64,000 nucleotides of DNA. Source: Aporhodopirellula aestuarii. Lineage in GTDB: Bacteria; Planctomycetota; Planctomycetia; Pirellulales; Pirellulaceae. The stretch is taken from assembly GCF_023701485.1 (NCBI RefSeq), contig NZ_JAMQBK010000017.1:1-64000 (forward strand). The letters are read 5' to 3'. The notes below the pieces were generated by a model. That model worked only from the letters and a program-made list of their open reading frames with translations, did no database searches and had not been told where the DNA came from. Shown here one piece after another: positions 36,843 through 46,452 of the stretch; within the stretch, counting starts at the first letter, position 1; each line of letters begins with the position of its first letter. Both the position numbers and the translations under genes were made by a program.

Positions 36843-38489
36843 TTACGGTTCGGTCGTGGTTGGCACGAAGGCTTCGGGGCGATCGAGAGTGAAGTAATGG
36901 CCGTGATCGGCAGTGAGAATTAACGCGGTCTCGTCCCAGCCACCGTTCCGCTCGATCCACTCCACGATAGTTGCAAACGCTTCGTCGCCACTGAGGACGG
37001 CACCGATCGAGTTGTCGATGTTGTTGGAATGGTTTGCCCAGTCGACGTCGCCGCTCTCGATCATCAACCACCAGCGATCAGAACGTGAATCAAGAACTTC
37101 GATCGCTGCCAAGGCCGCGTCTTTCAGTTTAACGTTCTCGTGTAAGTCGGCTTTGCTATAAACCTCTGCCTTCACCGGCTTTTGATTGCCGTAGCTGACC
37201 ACCGGATCGTAGTTGCCGTCAGCCGTTTGAAATGGCAGGTGGCCGGCTTGCGCGCCGAAGAAGCCGAACAATCGTTTGTGGTTTTGTTTTGCCTTCTGAA
37301 CCGCTTCGGTCAGCACGTCCGGGCCGGCAACACCGCTCGTTCGCAGAGCCACGACGTACTCGCCACCGTTGTTGACGTCGATCGCGGCTAAGTCGTCAGC
37401 GGCGATGTACTTGTTGCCCGGCACATAGTTCTTGCCTTGGGCGGCGTCTTTGTCTTTGTCGATTCCCCAGCCACCGCCGATGAGCACATCAACACCTGGC
37501 AATCCACCGGGATGAAAGATCGACGGACGGCCGATCAAGTCACGCGTCAGATCTTGGTAGTCATTGCGATGCACGTTGTTGGCATACGCGCATCCCGGCG
37601 TCGCGTGGCTGATTGGCACACTCGTTACCACGCCGATCGCAAAGTCTTCGTTCTGCAATGTTCGAGCGATGGGGAGTACTTCGCGACCCATGAAGTCGAC
37701 ATTCATGGCGTCGTTATAGGTCTTGATCCCGCAAGTCATGGAAGTCGCGGTGGCAGATGATTCAGCGAAGGCATGTACGGTCTGCTTGCTCTTTCCGATC
37801 GGGTACTCGGCATCCGTGATTGGCCGCCAAGGTGCATCGCCCCCGAGTGCAGCGTGATAACCACCGGGTACCTTTCCTTCTGGATTCACGACGGTCTGAT
37901 CGTCGACGTTTACCCTCGTGCCCTCAGTTCGTGGGCTGGTGACGCAATACCCAAAGTCCGTCATCGCACCCCGGTAGTCCAGAAAGTGCAGTCCTTCGCC
38001 CCGCCCCTCGTCGTAGATCTTTCCTGACTTTGCGATCGCGGCCACGCGAGTGGTATCCCAATCCATGCCGTCAAACACGAACAAGATCACACGCTTCTTG
38101 CCCGACTCGATCGCCGACTTTTGTAGGCGGTAAACGTCGGTTTGATCAAAATACTCGGCTTCGGGATTGAGCGTCTCGTCAGGAAGAAAGCCGTATAGTG
38201 CTTCGATCGCAGTTGCATCGCGATACAGACTGTTTTGACCACAGACCGATCGAAGGTCGATCCCAAATGTGTAGACAGGAATCAAGCGGTTGCTGTGTGT
38301 TTTCCAGCTCGAGTAAGTCTTTGGGTTGGGACCCCAGTGTCCCCAGTCGGCTCGCCGGGTCGCGACCGCATCAGCCTGCATCTTGGCGATCGGATCGGAG
38401 CCTTGCGCGAACACAGGCTGCCAGAACTCGACAATCAGCAGGAGGGCGAGACAAGATACACAAAACCTGATACCGGAGTTTGGGTGCAT
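36843..38489 (-). CDS. Alkaline phosphatase, exported
   Basis: A 548-residue PF00245-type alkaline phosphatase. A signal peptide at the N-terminus (CVSCLALLLIVEFWQPVFAQ) starts from the ATG at 38489; the frame is open upstream to 38633 but that part is not signal-like. Active-site features: VILFVFDGMDWDTTR (first metal Asp), AESSATATSMTCGIK (nucleophile Ser region, like the TDSAxxAT motif), SHATPGCAYANN, MIESGDVDWANHSNN (metal ligands) and LTADHGH. It would release phosphate from organic esters in the periplasm. The Na/Pi cotransporter gene is convergent and next to it, giving a plausible scavenging pair. Length is within the family range. Confidence 0.9.
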   Translation of the reverse strand: MHPNSGIRFCVSCLALLLIVEFWQPVFAQGSDPIAKMQADAVATRRADWGHWGPNPKTYSSWKTHSNRLIPVYTFGIDLRSVCGQNSLYRDATAIEALYGFLPDETLNPEAEYFDQTDVYRLQKSAIESGKKRVILFVFDGMDWDTTRVAAIAKSGKIYDEGRGEGLHFLDYRGAMTDFGYCVTSPRTEGTRVNVDDQTVVNPEGKVPGGYHAALGGDAPWRPITDAEYPIGKSKQTVHAFAESSATATSMTCGIKTYNDAMNVDFMGREVLPIARTLQNEDFAIGVVTSVPISHATPGCAYANNVHRNDYQDLTRDLIGRPSIFHPGGLPGVDVLIGGGWGIDKDKDAAQGKNYVPGNKYIAADDLAAIDVNNGGEYVVALRTSGVAGPDVLTEAVQKAKQNHKRLFGFFGAQAGHLPFQTADGNYDPVVSYGNQKPVKAEVYSKADLHENVKLKDAALAAIEVLDSRSDRWWLMIESGDVDWANHSNNIDNSIGAVLSGDEAFATIVEWIERNGGWDETALILTADHGHYFTLDRPEAFVPTTTEP

Positions 38490-38731
38490 CGTTTGGGCTT
38501 CGATTCGTAGGTGGGGAGTGTGGGTGGGGAAGCTTTGAAGGAGAGGCTTGAGCATCCATAATAGCCGAACGCGCTTCAAAAGACAGCGCGGCGACGCCGT
38601 TTCCATCCTCAATGGCGGTCCGTCTAAGATCACTCGGTCGATCGAGGTCTGTCATGCCCAAGAACGCCTCCCCGAGTTAACTGGATAAATGTGCCCATCG
38701 CGTTGTTCGAATCGTTAACCATCGATAAGGA

Positions 38732-39046
38732 TTATCGATCGAAGCTGGATCCAGCATCCGGCGAGACGTCGTACATCAGTGCATCGGGGTGGAACCAAAG
38801 CACGAGCAAAAGGAACATCAAGGGAATGATCGACAGTAGCAAAAACGGAATAAGCATCTTGAGGAGATACGCCGCTTCGTCGTCGTTATCGCTTTTCCAG
38901 TCCACGCGCTTCGGCGTTTGATAAGCTTCATCGACAAAACGTTGCGTCTCCGCTGATTGGCGTCGATCTTGCGCCCGGTCGTTCGCTATCGTGGTCGTTA
39001 GCTCGGGCGAATCGAGACGAGGCTGAACGATCAGTAGCGTAACCAT
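38732..39046 (-). CDS. Small single-pass membrane protein, unknown function
   Basis: A 104-residue protein starting at 39046, with a strong ribosome site AAAGGAG six bases upstream; the longer open frame to 39220 has no such site. The first 65 residues are polar (ANDRAQDRRQSAETQRFVDE, TPKRVDWKSDNDDEAAY). One strongly hydrophobic helix follows (LLKMLIPFLLLSIIPLMFLL), then a short tail. It lies 240 bp upstream of the alkaline phosphatase on the same strand. I recognise no family. Confidence 0.65.
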   Translation of the reverse strand: MVTLLIVQPRLDSPELTTTIANDRAQDRRQSAETQRFVDEAYQTPKRVDWKSDNDDEAAYLLKMLIPFLLLSIIPLMFLLLVLWFHPDALMYDVSPDAGSSFDR

Positions 39047-39564
39047 ACATAGCTCCTTTGCAGGAAGTTGATGGCGAACGCTGAAACTGAGGAACTCGTC
39101 CGCTGCGAACCGCGATCGCCGACTCGTGGAGATGGCTATTGAAGAATGCACGCGACATGCCGTTGGGGTCTCGACGCAACGACGACCTGGCAAACCCATG
39201 GAAACGCAGTGTTTTTGCACGGTTTATGAGGCGTGAACGGAAACCAGACGCCGTCGAGCGTCAACTCGAGTTTCCGCCTGCAAACCCGAGTTGACTGCTC
39301 GTGAAGATCTGATGCCGCTGGTGATTAAGACCCGCGTCGACAGAATCTGAAGATGGATTCAAACGCATTCAGGATCAAAACGACGCAAGGCACTTTCTTG
39401 CGAAGCTAGGTCTATACGAAGCATTTTCGCCGTAGCTACCGTCGCCAGACGGTGGACATTTTCGCTGTAGCTACCGTCGCCAGACGGTGGGCCACGTTCT
39501 GGCGAACGTAGCTACTTGTCGGGAGTGGACCACGTTCTGGCGAACGTAGCTACCTGTCGGGAGA
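39047..39564. other. Intergenic region with tandem-like repeats
   Basis: Contains the repeat described at 39428-39560. The 39047-39427 part shows no gene; the upstream promoter of the small membrane protein should be near 39060-39250. Confidence 0.5.
39428..39560. repeat. Clustered repeat: accgtcgccagacggtgg / ccacgttctggcgaacgtagctac
   Basis: Two copies of gtagctaccgtcgccagacg (from 39432 and 39467) and two copies of ccacgttctggcgaacgtag followed by ctac (39492-39515 and 39529-39552), arranged head to tail. A single copy lies at 19971-20020. The unit contains the small dyad accgtcgcc-agacggt. Confidence 0.75.
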
Positions 39565-40704
39565 TTAACCGGCGGAGGGCACGACGGTTGAAGTGCGAGC
39601 TTCTTCGTTTCGGTGGAGCCAATTGCGGCCCGCCGGCGTCTGGTTGTAGGCTCGTCTGACGTTGGCCAAAGCTTGTCGCTCGGGGAGCGATAAGGCTGGA
39701 TGCCACGCATTGAAGAACAGCACGATGCGTACTTGGTCACTCTGATTCCAGACTTCGTGCACGAATGAATCATCAAACACCAGGACCTTCCCTTCTGTCC
39801 AAGTGATCTCCTCGCCACCGACTCGCAGTCCGCAGTTATCGGGGACCAACAGCGGTAAATGGCAACGCAAAATTCCGTTGATCGGTCCCACGTGCGGCGG
39901 GATGTAAGACCTTGGGTTGAGCGACGAAAGCATCGTCAGCTCACCCTCTTCATATGCGATCATCGCGTCGGCGACGTCGGCTAGCCGTGGGGCACGCTCG
40001 CAACTCTTGGCTTGCCGTCGTCCGTTGGCATAAAAGATGAACGTGTTCCAGCCGTCGACGGTTCCGTCGATTTCTGTTCGAAAGATTCCGAATTGATCGC
40101 AATGATCGGATAGCAGTTGCAGAACTTCTTCATGTGCTTGCGGGAAACTCTGTTCAACAAAATCTTTCCATTCAAACTCGTCGGGATCATACCAGCGACT
40201 CGAAGGAATGCCGGCAACAAAGTACTGAGGTTGCTGCAGCGGATGCGTGGTCTCGGTGATCTCCCACGGCCCCTGGGCGAAGAACGGGTCTAAGAAGGAT
40301 CCGCGGTAAAACGTAGCGTCGAGTGAGTTGCGAAAATTCAATTCCGCACATCCGTTACGAAACGTCGGGTGTTGATCTAGCTCGGCAAAAGCTTTCCCCA
40401 AACGAAGACCATCGCGGAGCGTGAACTGCCAAGCAAGTTCGGACCAGACCTTGGCAAGTGGATTGGAATGTCGGCGCCCGATGAAACCCCACGTGCGATG
40501 CAGCACCCATAAAACGAAGGCAAAGATGCGATAGTCAAGCGATGCAAACCGGGACACCCATCGGCGAACAATCGCGGGAAAGACAAACGGAGATCCCTTG
40601 ATGTCGTAATCCTCGTACGAGGTTCGCATCAACTCGTCCAGCGTCATCGCGTCAGCGTCGCTGCTTGAACGCGTATCGGATTGTTTCGATTCGATCATTT
40701 GCAT
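39565..40704 (-). CDS. Aspartyl/asparaginyl beta-hydroxylase-like oxygenase
   Basis: A 379-residue protein whose C-terminal half is an aspartyl/asparaginyl beta-hydroxylase domain (PF05118), a cupin-fold Fe(II)/2-oxoglutarate oxygenase. PPHVGPINGILRCHLPL carries the first metal His and the Arg for 2-oxoglutarate. GGEEITWTEGKVLVFDDSF is followed by HEVWNQSDQVRIVLFFNAWHP with the second His. The region around residues 60-75 (DYRIFAFVLWVLHRTWGFIG) is hydrophobic and may anchor the enzyme to the membrane. Bacterial relatives hydroxylate lipid A or peptide substrates; the target here is unknown. Both Met1 and Met3 could be the start; neither has a clear ribosome site. Confidence 0.85.
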   Translation of the reverse strand: MQMIESKQSDTRSSSDADAMTLDELMRTSYEDYDIKGSPFVFPAIVRRWVSRFASLDYRIFAFVLWVLHRTWGFIGRRHSNPLAKVWSELAWQFTLRDGLRLGKAFAELDQHPTFRNGCAELNFRNSLDATFYRGSFLDPFFAQGPWEITETTHPLQQPQYFVAGIPSSRWYDPDEFEWKDFVEQSFPQAHEEVLQLLSDHCDQFGIFRTEIDGTVDGWNTFIFYANGRRQAKSCERAPRLADVADAMIAYEEGELTMLSSLNPRSYIPPHVGPINGILRCHLPLLVPDNCGLRVGGEEITWTEGKVLVFDDSFVHEVWNQSDQVRIVLFFNAWHPALSLPERQALANVRRAYNQTPAGRNWLHRNEEARTSTVVPSAG

Positions 40705-42001
40705 TCACAGCGATGCGAGGGAAAGCGGGCGGATGACGAGTATAGTTTCTCCCGTTCGAATTCTCTCAAGAGACGGCACGAGTTTTCTGCCAGATCGGCT
40801 ATTTTTTATGCGGCGCAACGGGAAAACGGCACGCAAGAAATTATCGGACGGTGGGCGTTCATCACTCGCCGAGCGGACGCTCAGGGTGCTGGTTCGGACG
40901 CAATATTGATGTCCACGTAGGTGAAGCTGCCCTGCGTCCGATCCATACGTCTTTTGGCGTCAACGCCGTCGCTCGCGAGTCAATCGGAGTGCGTCGTCTA
41001 TCCGGAAATGATGAGTGGCTCGAATAGGAGGGTTCGCGGGATACCCCAAAAAAGCCTAGCAGAACGGCGCGAGCCGTCCGGTCTCACCCCATTTCGAATG
41101 TTGATAATGCACTTGGCTTACCCGGCAGAAAGCCGTCCATCTCCCGATCGAAAGCCGCCTCGAACCCGCACTGGTAATGCTCTGACTCAATTTCGAATCT
41201 GTGCGGAGGAGCCAGGAAAGCCATTCGGAGAAAACGTTGCGGCAAGGTCGTTCCATGTATTTGCCCGCCTCCGACGTCTGGTCGCGCAAACAAAAAAGCC
41301 GCTGACCAAGCTTCTGCGTTCTCTGTCCAGGCTGTCCTGGTCGTTTTTGTGTTCTCCTGCCCAATAAATGATTCGCGCCGTCGCCGGACCTGCACGCCCA
41401 GGATCTGGTAAGTCCGGTGCGAAACGAATCATTCTCGAAAACGTAATGTGTTTGGCGGCATCGGTCGGTGGAACCGGAGCGTTCAAAACAAAGAACATGT
41501 CGCACCGGTGTCGGCCGCCGTAGCGCGGTCTGCCTCGCACCAGAATAGACAAGAAAGAGTTCGCGTACCTTCTCTTTTCGCGTAGCTTTTCTTCCCCGAC
41601 TGGGTTTTCTGCTGCGCAGGAGCGATCCCTCCCCTTGCTTTTGCTCTGAAGAACCCGCGATTCGGTCATCTTGAGGGTCCCATACTCTCTCACGTCACAC
41701 TCGCGATTCGCTGTGATTACTCAGGAATATGGGTGGCCCTAAATTCTCGCTAAATGCGGACCCTATTTGCGCCGTTTGCACTCCCTATTCGCCCCATGGG
41801 GCCGAGGTGACGATTCTGTCTCGTTGACTTCCGAGAGTCACAGCAGCAAACGACCGGGGTAGATTCGGTATGTTCGTTACGAACGGACTGGGCTGGCGGC
41901 GGTGCATAGTAAATTCTGCAGCCCCAAACCTGCGTGCGAACTCTCTGAGGGACACTTAGAGAACAAGTATCTACCAGCGACGCTTCACTTAGAGAGTCAG
42001 C
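40705..42001. other. 1.3-kb gene-poor region
   Basis: No gene that I can support. Open frames of 100-170 codons on both strands (40921-41367 plus; 41056-41505, 41187-41693 and 41750-42157 minus) overlap each other and show no motif. A half copy of the palindromic repeat (agaacggcgcgagccgtccg, 41062-41081) is present. Decayed genes or an unrecognised RNA are possible. Confidence 0.45.
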
Positions 42002-43534
42002 ATGCCATCGGTCGCCGAAAGCTATGACGAGATGCCGTACGAAAACGGCACACTTCCTTGGTCCCACCCGGAACGCATGGCGACGATCGGTACGCTGTTT
42101 GGTCTCAATCCTGCGGACATCAGGCGGGCTCGGATCCTGGAACTCGGCTGCGCACATGGCGGAAACCTGTTGCCGTTGGCCGCTTCAATGCCGCAAAGTG
42201 AATTCATTGGAATTGATCTTTCTGGGCGGCAAATTGAAATGGGACAGCAACTTGTCGCCGAAGCGGGGCTGACGAACGTTCGACTTCTGCAATTGGACCT
42301 GATGGAGTTGGATGCCACCTTTGAGCCGTTCGACTACATCATCTGCCACGGCCTCTTTTCCTGGGTGCCCGCTGTCGTGCGAACTGGCATTCTCAATCTG
42401 TGCACCCAGCTCCTGCGGCCTCAAGGTATGGCGTTTGTCAGTTACAATACCTTTCCTGGCTGGCATATGCGCAGTGTGCTGGGAAAGATGATGCGGTATC
42501 ACACACGCGACATCGCCGACCCGGTCGCTGCAGTCACGGAATCTCGTGAATTCGCACGCTTCCTGAGCGACGCGGCACCCAGCGGAAACGCGGCCTACCA
42601 AGCCACATTGCAAAAAGAATACGAGTTGATTCGCGACGTTCCGAGTTGGTACCTGCATCACGACCATTTGGCTGGTGAGAACCAACCGCTGTTCTTTCAT
42701 GAATTTGCCGAGTCGCTGACCGAACACAAATTGCAGTATGTGGGGGAGGCCCGCTTCCAAACCATGTTCGCCGAAAACATGGACGACGACGTTGCAGCGC
42801 AATTGCAACGGTATGCCAACGATCCGATTGAATACGAACAGTATCTCGACTATCTCTCCAACCGTTCGTTTCGGGAATCATTGATCTGCCACAGTGACCT
42901 GCTTGTCGATCGCAATGTATCGACTAATCGCCTCGAGCATTTGCATGCGGCGACGTCTTTGAAGCGAGAGCAAACCACAGGTGATACGGCTGAATTTGTT
43001 CACAGTGATGGGCGCCGTTTGAAATGTTCGTCCGATGCCACATCCCAACTGCTCGGACGATTGGCCGATGCTTGGCCCGGCACCGTATCCGTACAATCTC
43101 TACTCGAAGCGGAAGGTTTACCGTCAGAGTTGAGTGGGCAGGATGAGGGTCGACTGGCCGACTTCTTGTTACGAGGGTTCGCAACGGGAATGATCGAATT
43201 GCGAACGACGCCCATCCGTCTTCCCGATCAGCAACAAGAAAGACCTCAAACCAACGCAATGAATCGAGTTTTGGCGAAATCGATGGGACAGGTAGTCAGT
43301 GCGCGGCATACGACCATCTCCCTAAACGACTTGAACCGCAGGATCGTCCCACTACTTGACGGATCCAGAGATCGAGCCGAGCTCGCACGCGAGTTGTGCA
43401 CGCAATTGGAAGGCATTGACATGACGATCGGCGATCCGAGCGCCAAACCGGTCCCAGCAACACCCGCACTCGTTAAATCACTTGTCGACAAACAACTGAA
43501 TTCGCTGGCCTTGCAAGGTGTTTTGCAGGCCTGA
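42002..43534 (+). CDS. SAM-dependent methyltransferase with regulatory domain
   Basis: A 510-residue protein. A class I methyltransferase domain comes first: motif I ILELGCAHGGN (45-55), then FIGIDLSGRQIEMGQ, LLQLDLMEL and YIICHGLFSWVP. It is followed by a methyltransferase regulatory domain (PF10119, roughly 220-310, around YLHHDHLAGENQPLFFHEFA) and a C-terminal winged-helix-like region (about 400-510). This architecture is common in planctomycetes and proteobacteria; the substrate is not known. AGAG lies about seven bases before the ATG. It stands alone, flanked by gene-poor DNA. Confidence 0.88.
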   Translation: MPSVAESYDEMPYENGTLPWSHPERMATIGTLFGLNPADIRRARILELGCAHGGNLLPLAASMPQSEFIGIDLSGRQIEMGQQLVAEAGLTNVRLLQLDLMELDATFEPFDYIICHGLFSWVPAVVRTGILNLCTQLLRPQGMAFVSYNTFPGWHMRSVLGKMMRYHTRDIADPVAAVTESREFARFLSDAAPSGNAAYQATLQKEYELIRDVPSWYLHHDHLAGENQPLFFHEFAESLTEHKLQYVGEARFQTMFAENMDDDVAAQLQRYANDPIEYEQYLDYLSNRSFRESLICHSDLLVDRNVSTNRLEHLHAATSLKREQTTGDTAEFVHSDGRRLKCSSDATSQLLGRLADAWPGTVSVQSLLEAEGLPSELSGQDEGRLADFLLRGFATGMIELRTTPIRLPDQQQERPQTNAMNRVLAKSMGQVVSARHTTISLNDLNRRIVPLLDGSRDRAELARELCTQLEGIDMTIGDPSAKPVPATPALVKSLVDKQLNSLALQGVLQA

Positions 43535-43660
43535 CTCGACCATTGGACTGTGCCTAGTCGTTTCCTCTACCAAATTGGCGTGGCGGTTTTTCGAATCTAG
43601 AATCTGGAGTAAGCGATCCTCGTCTGTCTCTACCTTGCGGATCAGATTAACCGGATCGAA

Positions 43661-45226
43661 TCAAGACACGGTTCTGGGCAACGTGCCGGGTGAGTCAATT
43701 CCGGAACCCGCCGCATGATCGGTGCCCGCGATGTCACCGAGCTTGATGTAGGCGGCGTCGTTGCTGGCGACTTCAATCTTCATGAACTCATCGGCGGCAG
43801 CAATGTCACCCAACTTGATGTAGGCGGCGTCGTTGCTGGCGATTTCAATCTTCATGGATTCATCCGCGGCGGCAATGTCACCAAGCTTGATGTAGGCGGC
43901 GTCATTGCTGGCGACTTCAATCTTCATGAACTCATCGGCGGCAGCAATGTCACCCAACTTGATGTAGGCAGCGTCGTTGCTGGCGATTTCAATCTTCATG
44001 AACTCGTCCGCGGCGGCAATGTCACCGAGCTTGATGTAGGCGGCGTCATTGCTGGCGACTTCAATCTTCATGAACTCATCGGCGGCAGCGATGTCGCCCA
44101 GCTTGATGTAGCCCGCATCGTTGCGGAGCCCGTCGAGTTTCAGGAATTCGTCCGCAGCGGCAATGTCACCGAGCTTGATGTAGGCGGCGTCATTGCTGGC
44201 GACTTCAATCTTCATGAACTCATCCGCGGCAGCGATGTCACCCAACTTGATGTAGGCGGCGTCGTTGCTGGCGACTTCAATCTTCATGAACTCATCCGCG
44301 GCGGCAATGTCACCCAGCTTGATGTAGGCGGCGTCGTTGCTGGCGATTTCAATCTTCATGAATTCATCCGCGGCGGCAATGTCACCCAGCTTGATGTAGG
44401 CGGCGTCATTGCTGGCGACTTCAATCTTCATGAACTCATCGGCGGCAGCGATGTCACCCAACTTGATGTAGGCGGCGTCGTTGCTGGCGATTTCAATCTT
44501 CATGAACTCGTCCGCGGCGGCAATGTCCCCCAGCTTGATGTAGGCAGCGTCGTTGCTGGCGATTTCAATCTTCATGAACTCATCGGCGGCGGCGATGTCG
44601 CCCAGCTTGATGTAGCCCGCATCGTTGCGGAGCCCGTCGAGTTTCAGGAATTCGTCTGCAGCAGCAATATCACCGAGCTTAATGTAGGCGGCGTCGTTGC
44701 TGGCGATTTCAATCTTCATGAACTCGTCCGCGGCAGCAATGTCACCGAGCTTGATGTAGGCGGCGTCGTTGCTGGCGATTTCAATCTTCATGAACTCATC
44801 GGCGGCAGCGATGTCACCCAGCTTGATATATTCCGCATCGTTGCGGAGCCCGTCGAGTTTCAAGAATTCGTCTGCAGCAGCGATGTCACCGAGCTTGATG
44901 TAGGCGGCGTCGTTGCTGTTGGTGTAGTTTTTGAAGAACTCATCGGTGGCATCCGGACTGATGTCATGGACTGGTCGATCGGGATCGCCTTCCAGAAATC
45001 CTTCATGCAATCTGAGGTCGTGAGGGGACTCCACAATGGCTGGCCCATGCGACTCCACTGGCGCCAAATCCCGGGTGTGAAGGTCAGTCGGCATGACCCA
45101 TCCGACGGACGTCAATAGGTTTCGATTTTCGAGTGACTCGAATTGCATCGAGCGACGTACTTGCGAAGAAGTCGATTCGCGTTGAGAACTGGATTCTCTG
45201 ATGAATCCTAGGAGTCGTTTGAACAT
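43661..45226 (-). CDS. LEPR-XLL protein made of seventeen 24-residue repeats
   Basis: A 521-residue protein. The ATG at 45226 follows AAGAGG at good spacing. After a basic N-terminus comes the planctomycete motif FESLENRNLLTSVG, then a unique region of about 65 residues with HDISPDATDEF. Seventeen tandem repeats of 24 residues follow, consensus DEFMKIE(I/V)AS + NDAAYIKLGDIAAA. Three carry a variant DEFLKLDGLRNDA(G/E) half, and one has DESMK. It ends in a short Pro/Ser tail. The net charge is acidic, and repeats are almost identical, also at DNA level (72 bp, about 43725-44945). The strings YIKLGDI and FLKLDG recall the first strand of Hcp (T6SS tube) proteins, but no complete Hcp domain is present. 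Probably exported; function unknown. Confidence 0.8.
   Translation of the reverse strand: MFKRLLGFIRESSSQRESTSSQVRRSMQFESLENRNLLTSVGWVMPTDLHTRDLAPVESHGPAIVESPHDLRLHEGFLEGDPDRPVHDISPDATDEFFKNYTNSNDAAYIKLGDIAAADEFLKLDGLRNDAEYIKLGDIAAADEFMKIEIASNDAAYIKLGDIAAADEFMKIEIASNDAAYIKLGDIAAADEFLKLDGLRNDAGYIKLGDIAAADEFMKIEIASNDAAYIKLGDIAAADEFMKIEIASNDAAYIKLGDIAAADEFMKIEVASNDAAYIKLGDIAAADEFMKIEIASNDAAYIKLGDIAAADEFMKIEVASNDAAYIKLGDIAAADEFMKIEVASNDAAYIKLGDIAAADEFLKLDGLRNDAGYIKLGDIAAADEFMKIEVASNDAAYIKLGDIAAADEFMKIEIASNDAAYIKLGDIAAADEFMKIEVASNDAAYIKLGDIAAADESMKIEIASNDAAYIKLGDIAAADEFMKIEVASNDAAYIKLGDIAGTDHAAGSGIDSPGTLPRTVS
43725..44945 (-). repeat. Coding tandem repeat, 72-bp unit, about 17 copies
   Basis: A 72-bp unit (for example catgaactcatcggcggcag, caatgtcacccaacttgatg, taggcggcgtcgttgctggc on the plus strand) repeats without indels. 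Substitutions are mostly synonymous (gcg/gca, gtc/gtt), apart from three divergent half-units at about 44105-44140, 44608-44645 and 44835-44865. The strong homogeneity implies recent expansion or gene conversion. Confidence 0.92.
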
Positions 45227-46452
45227 GGAAGCCTCTTGACGAATAGCACCAGCGGCAGGGCATTTGGGAATGCCGTAGCGCGGATGGTCAACCGACTGAA
45301 TAATGGATGAGATAAGCGAAATGGGCGGATAGAGGTGGTACAGGCATTGCGATGCAGTATCCGCCAATGAAACCGTAGGTCACGTAACAGCGTTTGGCAA
45401 ATAAAACGACAATATTCTGATCCACCGACAAAGAGGTCGTTGTTACTACAATCCATTTGTCGAATTAATTGACCGTAGCGAAGAAGGTCAGCAAGTAAGG
45501 ATTCTCCGAGCCATTCGAGTCTGCGTCTCTATTTGCATCTGGTGAGGAATCATGGATTGAATCGACGGCACACCGCGTGGACTTGGAATCAACCTTGTGG
45601 CTTCGCGGACACCTAAGAAAACGCCCGCTACCAAACAATGGCTTCTGACATGAGTGGCACTGGCATAAGCCTAAGCTGCTGGGGCGTAACGGCTTTGCCT
45701 CGGGTTGCGCGGACAAGTCATGAGCCGGTAGTTCTTCGGGCGACGCTTGAGTTCTCTTTTTTCTTGTCGGCCGGGCCGGTTACCTACTATCAACTCGGAA
45801 ATGATTTCCAGCAGACTGTTCCACAGTTGATCTCGACGATCTGCCCCAACTCGAAGTGACGAGGAGAATTCTTCAAGGCCACGCCAGTATTGCTTCCATT
45901 CCAAGTCGCGATAGCGACGGCAGGCGAAAGCCCCGGACGCGAGTCCGGGGGCGACGTCGCCTCCACACATCCCAAGTCGCGAAGCGTTGACAGATGCCGC
46001 TCCCGGCGATTCATTCGTGCGCACGCAGGGGTTTTGTGTCGTCGCGTTGCGACTTGCTTCGCTTTGTTTTCCCAAACCACGGACTCACGTCCGTGGCTTT
46101 TGGATCTCGTCACGACCGTGACTAACCAGTCGTGAAACTCTGGATCCAGCTAAACGAAAAAGGCATAGCGACGCGTTTTGTCCCTAACGAATTTTGGCAG
46201 TTAAGCGATAGCTTTGGTTGGACGTAGGAACCACGGTTAGCAACAAATGACAGATAGACCGAACGTCTCCAGCCTACGTGTTTGGCAGTCATTTCTTGAG
46301 GAAAAATCGAGTGCTTCCCATTCGTTTGCTCTGGGGTTAATCGACTCACGCCGGCAGACCGCGTTCCTGCCTGAATTCTGAATGACGAACCGGCGGAGTC
46401 GATTGACATGGCAATGCAATGATTGGCTGGAAATGCTCGCTTGTTTGAATCC
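45227..46452. other. 1.2-kb gene-poor region with hairpin repeats
   Basis: No supported gene; open frames on both strands (for example 45671-46075 minus) are compositional. Palindromes ccccggac-gcga-gtccgggg (45931-45950) and ccacggac-tcac-gtccgtgg (46077-46096) belong to an intergenic repeat family with copies near 15575 and 36553. The first 400 bases upstream of 45226 probably hold the promoter of the repeat-protein gene. Confidence 0.5.

Noticed and set aside
41056-41693. Minus-strand frames of about 150-170 codons in the large gap
   Set aside because: Arg/Ser/Pro-rich shadows with no motif; one runs through a palindromic repeat arm.
43725-44945. Possible CRISPR array because of regular repeats
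   Set aside because: The 72-bp units are contiguous, in frame and without unique spacers, and no cas genes are present.
43715-45118. A 467-codon open frame on the plus strand, opposite the 24-residue-repeat gene
   Set aside because: It is open only because the 72-bp unit has no stop in that frame; the other strand has the ribosome site, the LEPR-XLL-like motif and silent-site variation.
45671-46075. 134-codon minus-strand frame upstream of the RTX region
   Set aside because: It runs through a hairpin repeat and has repeat-derived residues only.
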